Source: an uncultured Lachnospiraceae bacterium
Lineage (GTDB): Bacteria; Bacillota; Clostridia; Lachnospirales; Lachnospiraceae
DNA: 64,000 bases
Assembly: GCA_947173945.1 (NCBI GenBank)
Contig: CAMWGV010000002.1
Location: 1 to 64,000, forward strand
Reading direction: 5' to 3'
Notes under the pieces: generated by a model
Seen by the model: the letters and a program-made list of their open reading frames with translations, nothing else
Databases searched by the model: none
What the model was told of the DNA's origin: nothing
Program-made: the position numbers and the translations under genes
Shown: positions 19,772 to 32,800 of the stretch, in pieces
Numbering within the stretch: position 1 is the stretch's first letter
Layout: every line of letters starts with the position of its first letter

Positions 19772-21124
19772 TTATGATGGCTGCCGATACTGCTTTTCCG
19801 GATCAGCAAACTTTGTATATTTTCCTATCCATCTTAGGTCCACACTTCCTGTTTCACCATTACGCTGTTTTGCTATGATAATTTCTGCGGTCTGCGGCTT
19901 TGTTGTCGTCTCAGGATTATAATATTCGTCCCTATAAATGAACATTACAACGTCCGCATCCTGCTCTATTGCACCCGACTCCCTCAAATCCGAAAGAACC
20001 GGTCTATGCTCTGGTCTGCTGTCAACCGCACGGCTAAGCTGCGAAAGTGCTATGACCGGAACATTTAATTCTCTTGCTATGTTTTTAAGGGCTCTCGATA
20101 CGTCAGATATAAACTGCTGTCTCGACTCAACAGGTCTGTTAGAGCTCATCAATTGCAAATAATCAATAATAATAAGCTGAATATTCTGGGTCTGTTTCAG
20201 CTTTCTGCATTTTGAGCGAAGCTCTGAAACCGTTATTGCCGAATTATCATCTATAAAAAGCGGTGCTCTTGCAATATCATCCACACTTTCAATGACTTTG
20301 TCCCAATCTTCATCAACCATATTTCCAAGCTTCATACTTTTAGAGTCAACCATTGCATCTATGGCTATCATACGGGATATCAGCTGTTCCTTACTCATCT
20401 CCAATGAAAATATGGCACATGGAATTTTATGTACTACCGCTAAATCATGGGCAATATTTAACACAAATGCCGTTTTTCCCATTGCAGGTCTTGCTGCCAC
20501 CAGCAAAAGCTCACCGCCATGAAGACCTGTAAGCATATTGTCAAGATCAGTAAAACCCGTCGCCAGTCCCGTAACCTTTCCTTTGTTTCTTGCCGCTGCC
20601 TCAATTTCCGCAATTACATTAATGACAATTTTAGACACTGGAACAAAATCGGATGAGCCGTTTCTGTTTTGTACAAGCTTAAATATTTTACTCTCTGCAT
20701 CCTCAAGTATATGTTCCACCTTATCACTGTCATTAAAGCAGTCATTTGTTATGGATTCTGTAATGGAAATCATTTTCCTCAGAACTGACTTGTCCTGGAC
20801 AATCTGGGCATAATGCTTCGCATTAGCGGAGGTTGGCACTGCCGATATTATCCCTGCAATATATTCCGGACTGCATATTTCCTCCGGAATACCTTTCATC
20901 TTAAGTCTTTCAGATAAGGTTACCATATCAACAGGACGTCCTTCATTGTAAAGCTCAACCATATTTTCATAAAGTATACCGTACTGTGTATTATAAAAAT
21001 CTTCCTTCAGCAATAAATCCGACACATCCGATATAACATCTCTATCCATAATCATGGAACCAATAACAGATTGTTCAGCCTCACTATTATGCGGTTGTAT
21101 ACGTCTTATGATGTTTTCATCCAT
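19772..21124 (-). CDS. dnaB: Replicative DNA helicase
   Basis: RRIQPHNSEAEQSVIGSMIMD, AARPAMGKTAFVLNIA, IIIDYLQLM, SDLRESGAIEQDADVV. Confidence 0.98.
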   Translation of the reverse strand: MDENIIRRIQPHNSEAEQSVIGSMIMDRDVISDVSDLLLKEDFYNTQYGILYENMVELYNEGRPVDMVTLSERLKMKGIPEEICSPEYIAGIISAVPTSANAKHYAQIVQDKSVLRKMISITESITNDCFNDSDKVEHILEDAESKIFKLVQNRNGSSDFVPVSKIVINVIAEIEAAARNKGKVTGLATGFTDLDNMLTGLHGGELLLVAARPAMGKTAFVLNIAHDLAVVHKIPCAIFSLEMSKEQLISRMIAIDAMVDSKSMKLGNMVDEDWDKVIESVDDIARAPLFIDDNSAITVSELRSKCRKLKQTQNIQLIIIDYLQLMSSNRPVESRQQFISDVSRALKNIARELNVPVIALSQLSRAVDSRPEHRPVLSDLRESGAIEQDADVVMFIYRDEYYNPETTTKPQTAEIIIAKQRNGETGSVDLRWIGKYTKFADPEKQYRQPS

Positions 21125-21135
21125 AAAAAATTACT

Positions 21136-21585
21136 CTACTTTCCCTCAACAACCTTAACACTCATTTTGGCTGTAACCTTTGTATGTAGCTTTATATCAA
21201 CAATATGTGTTCCCAAGCTCTTAATTGGCTCATGAAGCACAATTTTCTTCTTGTCAACATCATGTCCAAGCTGGCTTTTGATAGCCTCTGCAACCTCCTT
21301 GGAGGATACGGAGCCAAATGTTTTTCCACCCTCTCCAACCTTTATGGAAAGAGTAACGCTCTCATCCTTCATCTGATCAGCAAGTGCAGTTGCCGCTGCC
21401 AGTATCTCTGCCGCAACTTTATCCTCGTGTGCCTTCTTGAGCTTAAGCTCATTTAAATTCTTTGGCGTTGCCTCCACACCAAGCTTTTTTGGCAAAACAA
21501 AGTTTCTTGCATATCCATCTGAAACATTTACTATTTCATCCTTTTTACCAAGACTTTTAACATCCTGAAGCAATATAACCTTCAT
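21136..21585 (-). CDS. rplI: 50S ribosomal protein L9
   Basis: [36 protein letters not shown]. Confidence 0.98.
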   Translation of the reverse strand: MKVILLQDVKSLGKKDEIVNVSDGYARNFVLPKKLGVEATPKNLNELKLKKAHEDKVAAEILAAATALADQMKDESVTLSIKVGEGGKTFGSVSSKEVAEAIKSQLGHDVDKKKIVLHEPIKSLGTHIVDIKLHTKVTAKMSVKVVEGK

Positions 21586-21610
21586 ATTTTATACCTCCGT
21601 TTTTCCGTTC

Positions 21611-23656
21611 CTATATATCTCCGGCCTTGTACATTTCATCCAAAAGTACCTTAATCTTTTCTATTGCATCGTCATCCGACACATCCTTAAGCTGTGCACC
21701 TGCAATGTTGGCATGACCGCCACCGCCAAGCTTTTCCATAATAACCTGTACATTTACATCATCGACCGAGCGGGCGCTTATATAAGATGTACCGCCATTC
21801 TCCGTAACTACGAAGGACGCTCTCACACCCTCCACATTTAAAAGCTCATTTGCAACCTTTGCAGCAACAACAGTAGGTGCGTCCGATTGCTCCGGCTTAA
21901 CCTTTGACAGTGCAAATATACCCATAAATGTCTCAGAATTGATTACACCCTCAGCAAGCTGTTTAAACGAGTACATATCACTCCTGAACATCTTTCTTAC
22001 ACGGACCACATCCGCACCATTTCTTCTAAGGTACGATGCGGCTTCAAAGGTTCTTACACCTGTTTTGGTTACAAAATTATCTGTATCAATTACGATACCC
22101 GCATACATGGCATCCGCCTCCACAGGTCTTATCTTAACCTTTACATCTGTATACTGCATCATTTCAGCAACCATTTCACAGGCAGATGATGCATATGGCT
22201 CAATATATGACAATGTGGCATTTTCTATTGTTTCATTTGTCTGTCTGTGATGGTCAAAAACAACAACCGATTTTGCAAGTGACAGAAGATCCTCACATTC
22301 TGTCATGCTTGGTCTGTTAACATCAACGACAACGACAAGGGTTTTGTCATCTATACAATTGATTGCCTGCTCACTGTTATATATCATGTCGTCACCATAC
22401 AGGCTGTTTCCCTTGAAGCTGCTTATAACAGGTCTTATGGCAGATGTAACCTCATTTATAACTATATGTGCATCCTTATTAAATGACTTTACCAGTCTGT
22501 AAACACCAACTGCGGAACCAAAGGCATCTGCATCCGGTCTCTTATGTCCCATAATGATAACACGGTTTTTATCGTTCAGAAGCTCGGTAAATGCCTGTCC
22601 CTTAACTCTTGCCCTTACTCTTGTTGTCTTCTCTGTTCCGCCACTCTTTCCACCAAAGTAAAGTATCTTATCCCCATGCTTTACAACTGCCTGGTCACCA
22701 CCTCTTCCAAGAGCAAGTCCCATGGCAACACGGGCATATTCATATGCCTCCATAAAGCTTTCTGTCTCGGCACCAACACCGATACTTAAAGTAATCGGAA
22801 TTTCATTTCCAACGTTTATACTCTTTACCTCATCGAGAATAGCAAATTTTGTTTCCTTAAGCTGCGGAAGAAACTTTTGTCTGAAAACGAAAAGATATTT
22901 ATCCTTTTCCATTTTCTTAACAATCGCATCAATGCTGCCAAGATACATGTTTATACGCCGGTCCACAAGTGCTTCAACCAGTGCATGGCGAACTTCCTCC
23001 GTATTTTCCATTACCTCCTCGTAATTGTCGATATACAAAAGTCCTGCAACAAGCTTTTGCTCCTTGTTCTCACGCTTATAATGGTTCAGCTCTGTAACAT
23101 CAAAAAGATATAATGCTATAAGAGCTTCCCCTTTTGTAGATACAACGGTATCCTCATCATCAAAAACCTCATCAAGCTCTATTTTCTTTATTTCCGCAAC
23201 ATAGCTTGAATCCTTATATTCCAAATCAAGATTGATTATATCTTTTACTCCGATTATCTCCGCAGCAACCTGAGGAAAAAATGTAGAAATATTTTTTCTG
23301 ATTTTTTTCTTGGAACCATCACCAATCTTTTCAACAAACTGCTTGTTACCCCACAGTATTTTACCATCCGTATCTATAAGAGCATACGGAACCGCCAGCT
23401 CGTTCAGAAGCTCCTTCTGTATCTGCCCCTGTTCCAAAGCAAAGCTCATAAGCGTGGGCAGAACACTCGACTTGGATATATAGTAGTTTATGATTTCTCC
23501 TATAATCACACCAAAAGTAACGACTGATACTATAAGTGCGCATCTTTTGTCAATAAAAAACAGCACAATACACATTATAACCAAGGCAAGCTGTGCAACC
23601 ATAGGTCCTAACAAATAATTCTCTATTTTCTTTTTAAGAATTTTTTCGTTGTTCAT
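21611..23656 (-). CDS. gdpP: DHH family cyclic-di-AMP phosphodiesterase (GdpP-like)
   Basis: Two N-terminal TMs, PAS/degenerate GGDEF region, MGHKRPDADAFGSAVG and FDHHRQ DHH motifs, C-terminal GGGGHANIAGAQ. Confidence 0.93.
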   Translation of the reverse strand: MNNEKILKKKIENYLLGPMVAQLALVIMCIVLFFIDKRCALIVSVVTFGVIIGEIINYYISKSSVLPTLMSFALEQGQIQKELLNELAVPYALIDTDGKILWGNKQFVEKIGDGSKKKIRKNISTFFPQVAAEIIGVKDIINLDLEYKDSSYVAEIKKIELDEVFDDEDTVVSTKGEALIALYLFDVTELNHYKRENKEQKLVAGLLYIDNYEEVMENTEEVRHALVEALVDRRINMYLGSIDAIVKKMEKDKYLFVFRQKFLPQLKETKFAILDEVKSINVGNEIPITLSIGVGAETESFMEAYEYARVAMGLALGRGGDQAVVKHGDKILYFGGKSGGTEKTTRVRARVKGQAFTELLNDKNRVIIMGHKRPDADAFGSAVGVYRLVKSFNKDAHIVINEVTSAIRPVISSFKGNSLYGDDMIYNSEQAINCIDDKTLVVVVDVNRPSMTECEDLLSLAKSVVVFDHHRQTNETIENATLSYIEPYASSACEMVAEMMQYTDVKVKIRPVEADAMYAGIVIDTDNFVTKTGVRTFEAASYLRRNGADVVRVRKMFRSDMYSFKQLAEGVINSETFMGIFALSKVKPEQSDAPTVVAAKVANELLNVEGVRASFVVTENGGTSYISARSVDDVNVQVIMEKLGGGGHANIAGAQLKDVSDDDAIEKIKVLLDEMYKAGDI

Positions 23657-23657
23657 A

Positions 23658-26354
23658 TTATGCTCCCAACTGTGACAGTCTTTCCTTAACCTGCTCCAAA
23701 GTCTCTGTGTATTTCTTTAACTTTGCTTTTTCCTCTTCAACCTTAGCTGCCGGTGCCTTGTCGACAAACTTAGGATTTGACAACATGCCTGATGCTCTCT
23801 TTATTTCTCCCTCAAGTCTGTTCTTCTCCTTGTTGAGACGCTCAAGCTCCTTTGCAACGTCCACAAGCTCTGCAAACGGCATATAGATGGCAGCGTCATG
23901 AATCACAACTGAAACTGCGTCATCTGCTATTCCTGTCTTATCTTCCTGTATAATAACATCACTTGCATATCCAAGCATGGCGAAAAATGTCTTGCTCGCC
24001 GCAAAAATATTCCTTATTTCGTCCTTTGGTGAAACAACATATACGGTTGCCTTTCTACTTGGTGCAACATTCATTTCACTTCTTATATTTCTTATGCTTC
24101 GTACGGCTTCCTTAATCTTGTCAACTGCATCCTCATCACCCTTGAAGCTATATGCTTCATCATAAACAGGCCATGCCGAAATCATAATCGACTCCGCTAT
24201 ATCAGACATTCCTCCGTTATAAACCTTACCGTCAGATTTTGCATTTGCTGCCTCATTGAGTGTGACAAATATTTCCTCCGTAACAAATGGCATATACGGA
24301 TGCAACAGCTTCAGTCCATTTGTAAGAACCGTCTTAAGCGTCCAGAGTGCAGCCGCCTTTGTCTCATCCTCATCATTCCAAAGTCTTGGCTTAACCATCT
24401 CAATATACCAGTCACAGAATTCTTCCCAAAGGAAATCATAAAGCTTGGAAACTGCAATTCCCAGCTCATACTTCTCCATGTTTTCAGTGACCTCCGCAAC
24501 AAGATCATTCATTTTGGAAAGTATCCACCGGTCTGCTATGGTAAGGTCAGAAAGTGCCACCTCGCCTATGTCAGCCTTTTCTATATTCATAAGAATAAAT
24601 CTTGATGCATTCCATATTTTATTGGCAAAGTTTCTGCTTGCTTCCACTCTCTCCCAATAAAAACGCATATCATTTCCCGGTGCATTTCCGGTAACAAGCG
24701 TGAACCGCAGTGCATCCGCTCCATATTTATCTATAACCTCCAGCGGATCAATACCGTTTCCGAGAGATTTACTCATTTTTCTTCCCTGATCATCCCTTAC
24801 AAGACCATGGAACAATACAGTGTGGAACGGAAGCTGTCCAGTCTGTTCAATAGAAGAAAATACCATTCTGATAACCCAGAAGAAAATTATATCATAGCCT
24901 GTTACAAGTACATCTGTAGGGAAGAAATAATCCATCTCCTCTGTTTTGTCCGGCCAGCCCAAGGTTGAAAACGGCCAAAGTGCTGATGAAAACCATGTAT
25001 CCAACGTGTCCTCATCCTGTTTTAATTCCGTGCAATTACACTTTGGACAATTGCAAGGCTTTTCCTTTGCGACAATAACCTCTCCACAATCCTGACAATA
25101 GTAGGCAGGTATTCTGTGTCCCCACCAAAGCTGTCTTGAAATACACCAGTCCCTGATATTGTCAAGCCAATTGTAATATGTCTTATCCATTCTTTCCGGT
25201 ATAAGCTTAAGTGTTCCATTTACAACAGCCTCTTTTGCAGGCTTTGCCATCTCAGACATTTTTACAAACCACTGCGGCTTAATCAGCGGCTCAACTACAG
25301 TCTTACATCTGTCGTGAGTTCCAACCATATGTGTATGAGGCTCAACCTTTACTAAAAGTCCAAGCTTATCAAGCTCTTCCACCATAGCCTTTCTCGCTTC
25401 ATACCTGTCCATACCGGCATACTTTCCTCCGAGAGCATTTATGGTAGCATCGTCATTCATTATATTTATTTCCTCAAGATTGTGCCTCTTTCCTACCTCA
25501 AAATCGTTAGGGTCGTGGGCCGGTGTAATTTTAACTACACCTGTTCCGAATTCCATATCAACATAAGAGTCTGCAACTACCGGAATTTCCTTATTTACCA
25601 ACGGAAGAATAACCGTCTTTCCTATGAGACTCTTGTATCTGTCATCCTCCGGATTTACAGCTACGGCTGTATCTCCCAAAAGAGTCTCAGGTCTTGTAGT
25701 GGCAATCTCAACGAACCGACCTTCCTCACCTGCAACAGGATAATTAATATGCCAGAAAAATCCCTGTTGTTCTTCATGTATAACCTCTGCGTCAGAAATA
25801 GAAGTCTGACATACAGGACACCAGTTTACTATACGTGAGCCCTTATAAATATATCCCTTGTCATAAAGCTTGCAGAACACCTCTGTAACCGCCTTATTAT
25901 TGCCCTCGTCCATTGTGAAGCGCTCTCTGTCCCAATCAGCGGAGGAACCCATTCTCTTGAGCTGGTTTATAATACGTCCGCCATACTCAGCCTTCCAGTC
26001 CCATGCTTTTTCAAGAAAGCCTTCGCGTCCTAAATCTTCTTTTTCGATTCCCTTTTCCCTTAAGCTTTCAATAAGCTTAACCTCTGTAGCGATTGCCGCA
26101 TGGTCTGTTCCCGGCTGCCACAGTGCATTGTATCCCTGCATTCTTTTAAATCTTATAAGAATATCCTGCATCGTATTGTCAAGGGCATGTCCCATATGAA
26201 GCTGCCCTGTAATGTTAGGCGGTGGCATAACTATAGTAAACGGCTTTTTACTTCTGTCAACCTCTGCGTGAAAATATTTTTTGTTAACCCATTTGTCATA
26301 TAGTCTTCCTTCAATCTCAGATGGGTTATAGTTTTTTTCAAGTTCCTTAGCCAT
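23658..26354 (-). CDS. valS: Valyl-tRNA synthetase
   Basis: [18 protein letters not shown] (HIGH-like), [12 protein letters not shown] (KMSKS), C-terminal coiled coil; start chosen at [11 protein letters not shown]. Confidence 0.97.
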   Translation of the reverse strand: MAKELEKNYNPSEIEGRLYDKWVNKKYFHAEVDRSKKPFTIVMPPPNITGQLHMGHALDNTMQDILIRFKRMQGYNALWQPGTDHAAIATEVKLIESLREKGIEKEDLGREGFLEKAWDWKAEYGGRIINQLKRMGSSADWDRERFTMDEGNNKAVTEVFCKLYDKGYIYKGSRIVNWCPVCQTSISDAEVIHEEQQGFFWHINYPVAGEEGRFVEIATTRPETLLGDTAVAVNPEDDRYKSLIGKTVILPLVNKEIPVVADSYVDMEFGTGVVKITPAHDPNDFEVGKRHNLEEINIMNDDATINALGGKYAGMDRYEARKAMVEELDKLGLLVKVEPHTHMVGTHDRCKTVVEPLIKPQWFVKMSEMAKPAKEAVVNGTLKLIPERMDKTYYNWLDNIRDWCISRQLWWGHRIPAYYCQDCGEVIVAKEKPCNCPKCNCTELKQDEDTLDTWFSSALWPFSTLGWPDKTEEMDYFFPTDVLVTGYDIIFFWVIRMVFSSIEQTGQLPFHTVLFHGLVRDDQGRKMSKSLGNGIDPLEVIDKYGADALRFTLVTGNAPGNDMRFYWERVEASRNFANKIWNASRFILMNIEKADIGEVALSDLTIADRWILSKMNDLVAEVTENMEKYELGIAVSKLYDFLWEEFCDWYIEMVKPRLWNDEDETKAAALWTLKTVLTNGLKLLHPYMPFVTEEIFVTLNEAANAKSDGKVYNGGMSDIAESIMISAWPVYDEAYSFKGDEDAVDKIKEAVRSIRNIRSEMNVAPSRKATVYVVSPKDEIRNIFAASKTFFAMLGYASDVIIQEDKTGIADDAVSVVIHDAAIYMPFAELVDVAKELERLNKEKNRLEGEIKRASGMLSNPKFVDKAPAAKVEEEKAKLKKYTETLEQVKERLSQLGA

Positions 26355-26408
26355 GATGTTCATATCCTCCAATATATTTCATTAATGTAACATTTTTCCG
26401 TTTTAAAG

Positions 26409-27788
26409 TTACTCCTCGCCAAGCTTTATGTTGTACGAGGAAAGCAAATCATTTATATAAACCTCCAAGCCCTGGTTCGTATCAATTGCAGCACGAAGTG
26501 CTGTTGTTGCATTTGTTTTAATCTTTTCACATGTAGCAAGCTTTTCCCTGATGTTTTGTCTTCTGACATTCAATCCATGCTTTATTTCTACCATTTCCCG
26601 GGGGTCAATAAGTGCCTTTGTCTGCTTTGTCCATACAAATGGGTCCTCTAAACCAAAGTTTTTCAGCTTACCGATAAGCTCATCACTATAGACCCGCAAA
26701 TCATTGTTTGCCTGCGAATACCTCAGTGCATCACGCACCATTGTATTGTACTGATCCCATTGGTATTCCAGCTCATTTGACGAATTGACACCATATTTAT
26801 CATATATATAATCAAGTGTGTTCGTGTTGTTTATAAATTTAACCTTGACCTTATTTAATAGTAAAATAGCCCGATTCAGCTTTGCATCGTTTTCTGCAAT
26901 CTCGGATTTCAGTAACTTATATCTTGCATAAGCAACCGCAAAGAAAATCATTGCGGCCAGAAATACACCGAGGCAATACACAGTAACGCTTTTCTTTGTG
27001 GTTACCGAAAAAATAAGCATCGAACCAACGATAAGCAAAAATATTGTGAGCACCACAGCAGTCATGCTTCGTATTTTTGATATGCTGTCATTGTGCTCCT
27101 GATGCATAAATTTAAGATCTTCCTTTTCACCCTCAAGATAGCTCATGTCATTTTTGAGGAGGTTATCTCTCATTTCCATATCAATGAGTTTTTTTATTGT
27201 ACTTGGCACATCCTTTTCAAATGACGCCATAGTATTATACCGATCCATTGGAAGAAGTTTCTCCGACTGAATGTACTTGCTCTTATCTTCATTCAACATA
27301 TCGATTCTTCTGGCATTTTCCGCCAGATCATTCGCCATGTCATCAGGGAGCTCTTCAATTTTCTGTATATCAATCAGATAGCTTGTAACAAGCTTATACT
27401 CCCTTTTCATATCTTCCATGTTGTAAGTAACATCAATTAACTGCTCACAAAATTCTTTGGCAGACTCCCGTTCATCCTTCGATGCGCCCTGCCCTTGTAT
27501 GCTGTTATAAAGCTCCGGATTAATCTCAGCAGGTGAACGTCTTTTTTTACGCTCCGGTTCCTTTGATGCTTCCTTTTTATTTTTTCTGAACATAGAAAAG
27601 AAACCGCCCGATGAGCGTTTCTTTCTACCATCTTGTTCCCTTTCCTGTTCAGTATCAGGTTCTTCATCCAAATCCGATGATATTGATGCTGCAAACTTTT
27701 TCTTGGCTTTATCATCTTCCGCAGAAAAAGGGGAACTCCCCGGTTCTTCCTCATTTAGATAGCTCCTGATTTTATCTATCAAACCCAT
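26409..27788 (-). CDS. Hypothetical coiled-coil protein with two central TM helices (459 aa)
   Basis: ORF; acidic/basic N-terminus; TMs MTAVVLTIFLLIVGSMLIFSV and VYCLGVFLAAMIFFAVAYA. Confidence 0.75.
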   Translation of the reverse strand: MGLIDKIRSYLNEEEPGSSPFSAEDDKAKKKFAASISSDLDEEPDTEQEREQDGRKKRSSGGFFSMFRKNKKEASKEPERKKRRSPAEINPELYNSIQGQGASKDERESAKEFCEQLIDVTYNMEDMKREYKLVTSYLIDIQKIEELPDDMANDLAENARRIDMLNEDKSKYIQSEKLLPMDRYNTMASFEKDVPSTIKKLIDMEMRDNLLKNDMSYLEGEKEDLKFMHQEHNDSISKIRSMTAVVLTIFLLIVGSMLIFSVTTKKSVTVYCLGVFLAAMIFFAVAYARYKLLKSEIAENDAKLNRAILLLNKVKVKFINNTNTLDYIYDKYGVNSSNELEYQWDQYNTMVRDALRYSQANNDLRVYSDELIGKLKNFGLEDPFVWTKQTKALIDPREMVEIKHGLNVRRQNIREKLATCEKIKTNATTALRAAIDTNQGLEVYINDLLSSYNIKLGEE

Positions 27789-28621
27789 TAAATTGCCTGC
27801 TCCCTAAATCCATCCTTTAGCTGACCGAGAATAATATCCATTCTCTTGTCATAATCTATCATATCCTTATTCATTCTGTTATAAACCGCTCTCTGAAGCA
27901 TTGAGAAAATCGTCATTTCACGCACGTCCTCATTTGAGTCACCAATCTCAAGCATCAGGCTTTCAAACGCATCATCATCCAAGTCATACTTGCGCATTTC
28001 CTGTCTGATATTTGTTGAATCATTCCCTGCCGCAAATACAATCAGATATCCTCTTAAGGATTCTTCGTTGTCATTCATCTCATAAGCCTGCAGGAAATAC
28101 TTTTTTGCATCCTCCATATCCAGATTGTTTGCCGCTGCTACCGCCCTGTTATGATATACATTTCCAAGAAATTCCCTGTCAGGTACATCCTCCGGATTTT
28201 CAATGATATCATCATATATGGATGCTGCCTTTATATATCTCCTGTATCCCAGATATGCATCAGCTTTGAGCTTCTTTCTCTGGCATTTGTTCAGTTTTCT
28301 GTACTTTTGCCATGCCTCAACATATGTCTTAATCTCCTCCGGCTCATAATAATCGCCCTCATTTAATATCTCAACAAGCAAATCCTGTGCAAATGCTGTC
28401 TTGTTGGAAAGTGCACTTAATTTGGCCGCCAATGCCGGCATATCAAGTTCATCCCTGATCCAGTCAAAAAGCTTATCAGACAGTGAGGACTTGCTTATAA
28501 GAACAGTGTTATTGTATATATAAAAGCAAAGTTCCTCATAATTATTTATCTCAACCTTTGTATTGAGGAAAATAAATGGGTGTGACGCCTCTTTCGTTGT
28601 ACATACTATAATTTTTGACAT
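27788..28621 (-). CDS. Hypothetical TPR-like protein (277 aa)
   Basis: ORF; helical repeats AYLGYRRYIKAASIYDDIIENP, HNRAVAAANNLDMEDAKKYFLQAYEMND; TAATG overlap with both neighbours. Confidence 0.75.
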   Translation of the reverse strand: MSKIIVCTTKEASHPFIFLNTKVEINNYEELCFYIYNNTVLISKSSLSDKLFDWIRDELDMPALAAKLSALSNKTAFAQDLLVEILNEGDYYEPEEIKTYVEAWQKYRKLNKCQRKKLKADAYLGYRRYIKAASIYDDIIENPEDVPDREFLGNVYHNRAVAAANNLDMEDAKKYFLQAYEMNDNEESLRGYLIVFAAGNDSTNIRQEMRKYDLDDDAFESLMLEIGDSNEDVREMTIFSMLQRAVYNRMNKDMIDYDKRMDIILGQLKDGFREQAI

Positions 28622-29874
28622 TATACCTCAAACTCCTTACGATAAACCTTATTGGTCGTTGGGAAAAGCTTACCAAAACCAACATCCTTTATAACTACTG
28701 CTCCTCTGTGTGGATTTTCAAACTCAACCTCAATAGAAAACTTAGAGGTTTTATTTGGTCTTTTCGGAATTCCGTGAAGCTTAACCACCTCTCTGATTTC
28801 CTGCTCCGTTCTTCTGCTTCTGTAAACAAGGGTAATTGTGTCCGTGTCATCAAGTATGATATTTACCTTACCTTTTATGTTATACCATTGTCTTCCACCC
28901 AACGCTATCGGAATGAACTTATCTTCCTCGTCACCGCTTGATATTCCAATATCAAAAATGACATTTTCCTTCGTTTCAACAAAGTACTTCTGATAAAATT
29001 CCTCATACTCGCCACCTACAGCTTTGTAGCATGCTCCCTTTGTGTAAATATTCTGTCCTGCAAAAACTCTTCTGCCCTGACAAAGAATATTACGTGACTT
29101 GTTCATCCATTTTTCAGAAAACCCTAATCCTGTTAAAAATACGGAAGATATATAGGTCTTCTTCATTTCTGCCTCCGCTATTTTTGCAAATGCGGCATCC
29201 ATCAGAATATTGTCACCTACAAAAAGTGCCATATTAAAATCCTGACTATAATCCATATGTGTAACACTGATCAGATTCGGTTCCTTGCCTCTTGATATGT
29301 CTATTCTGTAATAGTGAAGTCCATCCGTATTGTAATCGAAAAGCCCTACACTGTTTGTCCAAAGCTCACTGCTCTGATTAAATATGTAGTAAAGTCCACT
29401 ATCCAGATGACTTGTTATATTGATACAATCCTCAGGTATATTAAGTTCCCTGTAAAGCCCTGTCACCACCTTGAACAGACTTTTGTTGTACTCCGGCAGT
29501 GTGACAACCAACTTCTTTACCGTTGCACCCTCATACCGATACAGAAAAGAGTCAATATGCATTTTAAGCATCATAAGAAATAGTTGTTTATAGCTGTAGC
29601 TCATACCATCCACATCCACAATTGACTCGCTTGTAGCATTTTTATACAACTCATCAAGGATGATACCATCCTCCTTAAATCTCGCCTCAGATGCCTCTGA
29701 ACCCACATACCAGTCTCCCGTATCTCTGCTGAAGAACAAAATGTTGGGCATCATGTATGTCTCTTTATTATTTAATTGATTAACAGTCTCCGGCTCACGC
29801 TTTATATCATTATAAAAGCTTATCTGTGTTGAGTCCGAGCACAAATCCATTCCAATGTAATATGCCTCTGCCAT
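28621..29874 (-). CDS. DUF5716-like protein with actin/Hsp70-like N-terminal fold (417 aa)
   Basis: N-terminal YYIGMDLCSDSTQISFYN resembles the phosphate-1 motif of the Hsp70/actin superfamily; family name from memory. Confidence 0.65.
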   Translation of the reverse strand: MAEAYYIGMDLCSDSTQISFYNDIKREPETVNQLNNKETYMMPNILFFSRDTGDWYVGSEASEARFKEDGIILDELYKNATSESIVDVDGMSYSYKQLFLMMLKMHIDSFLYRYEGATVKKLVVTLPEYNKSLFKVVTGLYRELNIPEDCINITSHLDSGLYYIFNQSSELWTNSVGLFDYNTDGLHYYRIDISRGKEPNLISVTHMDYSQDFNMALFVGDNILMDAAFAKIAEAEMKKTYISSVFLTGLGFSEKWMNKSRNILCQGRRVFAGQNIYTKGACYKAVGGEYEEFYQKYFVETKENVIFDIGISSGDEEDKFIPIALGGRQWYNIKGKVNIILDDTDTITLVYRSRRTEQEIREVVKLHGIPKRPNKTSKFSIEVEFENPHRGAVVIKDVGFGKLFPTTNKVYRKEFEV

Positions 29875-29883
29875 ATTGCCTCC

Positions 29884-32800
29884 TTACAAAATGTTGAGAT
29901 TTTCTTCGAATAAATGAACTGTATTGAGGTATACATCCAATGCCTCAAGAAGCTCATTATCCTCACGCATTTCCTGATTTACAAGCATGCTGTTAATAAT
30001 CTCAAATCTACTTCTATCTTTACGGTTAAATGCTTTTGTTTTAAGTACTTCACTTTCCACAACATGAATATTTCCATCCACATCATCATCCACGGTGTAA
30101 ACAAGACGTTCTCCGTGGAAAACAACGAATTCCTTCACATAAAGACCCGGTACCATTTCGTCAAGCCTTTCTGTCCTGTAGGTCAGATTCTGCCTTGAGC
30201 CTGTATCAAATGCATACTTGACCATAACCTGCTTTGATGGTTCGCTCTTATAAATAAGATATGTTTTAAGGAACACATCCTGTGGAAGCTTAATAAATGT
30301 TTTGAAGCTCTTGTAGAACGGCAACAGCTTTCCTGCATCCATAAATTTGCCTACGGAATCCGCTATCCATTCCTTCTGCTCCTCTGTATATCTATCCATC
30401 TTACTAAACTGTGTCAACAGTGCCATTTTGGATATCTCATCATCTATGTTACCCTTCATAATCTCAAGGTAAAGACAATCAAATATGCTGGATGGTGTCT
30501 GCACATCTTTTATGAGGAAATTAAAGGCGGCATATCTTAAAAACGCTTTTACCACAAGTCCTCTGCTTCTTCCTCCATAATAAGCGGTAAATATATCGTA
30601 TATATATTCTACATTTCCCATGGCAAACATCATCTGTGCCAGCGTGTTTTCCGCCAAAAATGATACATCCCTTATTCTGTTTCTTGCAGTTTTAAACAGT
30701 GTTGCAAGCTCGTCCAGATCGCCCTTAAAATTATTCATAACATAGGTAAGGATTCGCTCATTTACTTTACCCATTTTGTAAAGGTGGACACATATTGCAA
30801 GCAAATCTTCGTTTACAAATCCGTTTGAATCCTCAACACCATAGTCAGCAAGCTGATAAAGCTCCTCAGAATCAATTTCGTCAAAGCCATAAAGCTTAAC
30901 CGCCTGAAATGCCTTGTCAAATAAATTCATGTCTACCATGTATGCGATAAGCGTTCTTGCATTTGCATGATTCAGATAATCTATATCCAGCTTACCAAGA
31001 TATTTGGTAAGCACGTCTGCATCAAGATTTTCGTGATAGTATTCTATAATGTTTAAGTATGCCTGCTGCTTATAGTCATATGATATACGGTCACAATTTA
31101 CGATATCTCTTGCCGCATTTACCTCAACAGCCTTCTTGAACGTAAAGTCACCCAGCTTCTCATAATTGTATAAAAGCACTCTGTAATCCCTCGGGCTGTA
31201 TTCACAGCATATAGGAAGATATGCTTTCTCATCGACAATTCGCTCAAGCCTGTACGGAATAGAACCTGCATATCTGTTACCCTCACTGTCCTCAAATATG
31301 ATGGAAGCCGTGTTGGATAATATTTCCACATATGCTTCACCGTTCACAATAGGGACTCTCTGAACCTCCTCTATCTCACGGTGTGTAACTATGACAGCCC
31401 TGACTCCTTTGTTGAAGCACACAAGCTTTCTTCGAAATATAATGTTTACAAGCTTACCTGCATAAAGCGGACTAACGGACTCCGGTTCAAGGAACTCATC
31501 ATAAATAACCGTAAGGTCATCACTGACTTCTCCCTTTATAATCATATTTTCCATGAAGTCTTCCATCGTTGTACAATACTCATGGTATACCTTCATGTGC
31601 TGAGCCTTATTATATATAACATTCGCATACAGGTATGCAAGCTCAGTTTCAGAAAGAGTATTCTTATAATTGAGATACATAAGTACCGAAGTAGGAATAA
31701 CATCATACCTTGAGAAATTCATACTTTTTACGAAGCATTCATTCAGTCCGATAAACTTAAGCGAATTTTCCACCGCATCAAAGTAAAATCTGTGATACTT
31801 ATTATCAAGCTTATTTGCTCCTATAAGCATGGAGCATATGCTCTTTAAAACTTCAAGGCTCTTGTTTTTGTCATATATTGCTTCCATAATACCAAATATT
31901 TGGGTATCAAAATTTTTGAAGGAGCCTGCCAGTCTTATAAATTCATCTATAACCTCATCCGAAACAAACTTATGCCTTAAGCCCCACCTTATTGCTGTGA
32001 TTTCCAATCCTGAAATCTTCTTAAGAAGGAGTGGATTATTGTTTAACATCTCACAAAACTCAAGATACATAACCGGGCTGTTGTAACCATTGTCGTATAA
32101 AGCCTTGATTTCCTTATAAAGTGCTGCCTGATCCTGGGCATATGCCTCATCTATGAAGAGCAGCAGCCAGAAATAGAATATTTTATCTGTCTTGGTTTTA
32201 TAATGTCTTTTTATCTTGGCTCTTGCATTTTCGATTGTGGTGGAATCCTTTTGAACCAGCGCCTTAAGGTATGCATAATAGCATTCCTCCATGTCACCCA
32301 TAACAGTGTTGTCAACATCCGCCTCTATTCTCAAAAATTCCTGTTCAACCTTCTCTAACTCACCCTGCATAATATTCATATGCATTGTTCCGAGTCTGTA
32401 AAGCCCTTCCTCAGGAACATATCTTGCGAGATTGCCAAATGCCATAATAGAGGCTGCAACATATTCCTTAAGCTCAACTCTGTCCATACGATAATCCAGA
32501 TATGCATTTACAATCTTTGCCTTATTTGTCTTTATCATATGATTTTTGTTGGCTGACCTCGGCGAAATATGTGATTTTGACTGAGGTCTTGACAGGTTGA
32601 TTTCAACCTCAATCGTCTGGTAAATATTTTCTATAAGCAGTCTTCCCGTACTTACCCCATCAGGAACATTTTCTGGAGATATAAGAACATCAAGGGAAAA
32701 AAGGTTGCCACAAAAGTCACTGCTTGTTATGGTCTTTTTTGCAGGTATAATAAAATCGTCCATGGATTTAACACGGGAATTGGTATATCCCCATGTATTC

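Noticed and set aside
26355-26420. Possible T-box leader upstream of valS
   Set aside because: Only ~55 nt separate valS from the upstream gene, and no T-box motif or specifier stem is visible.
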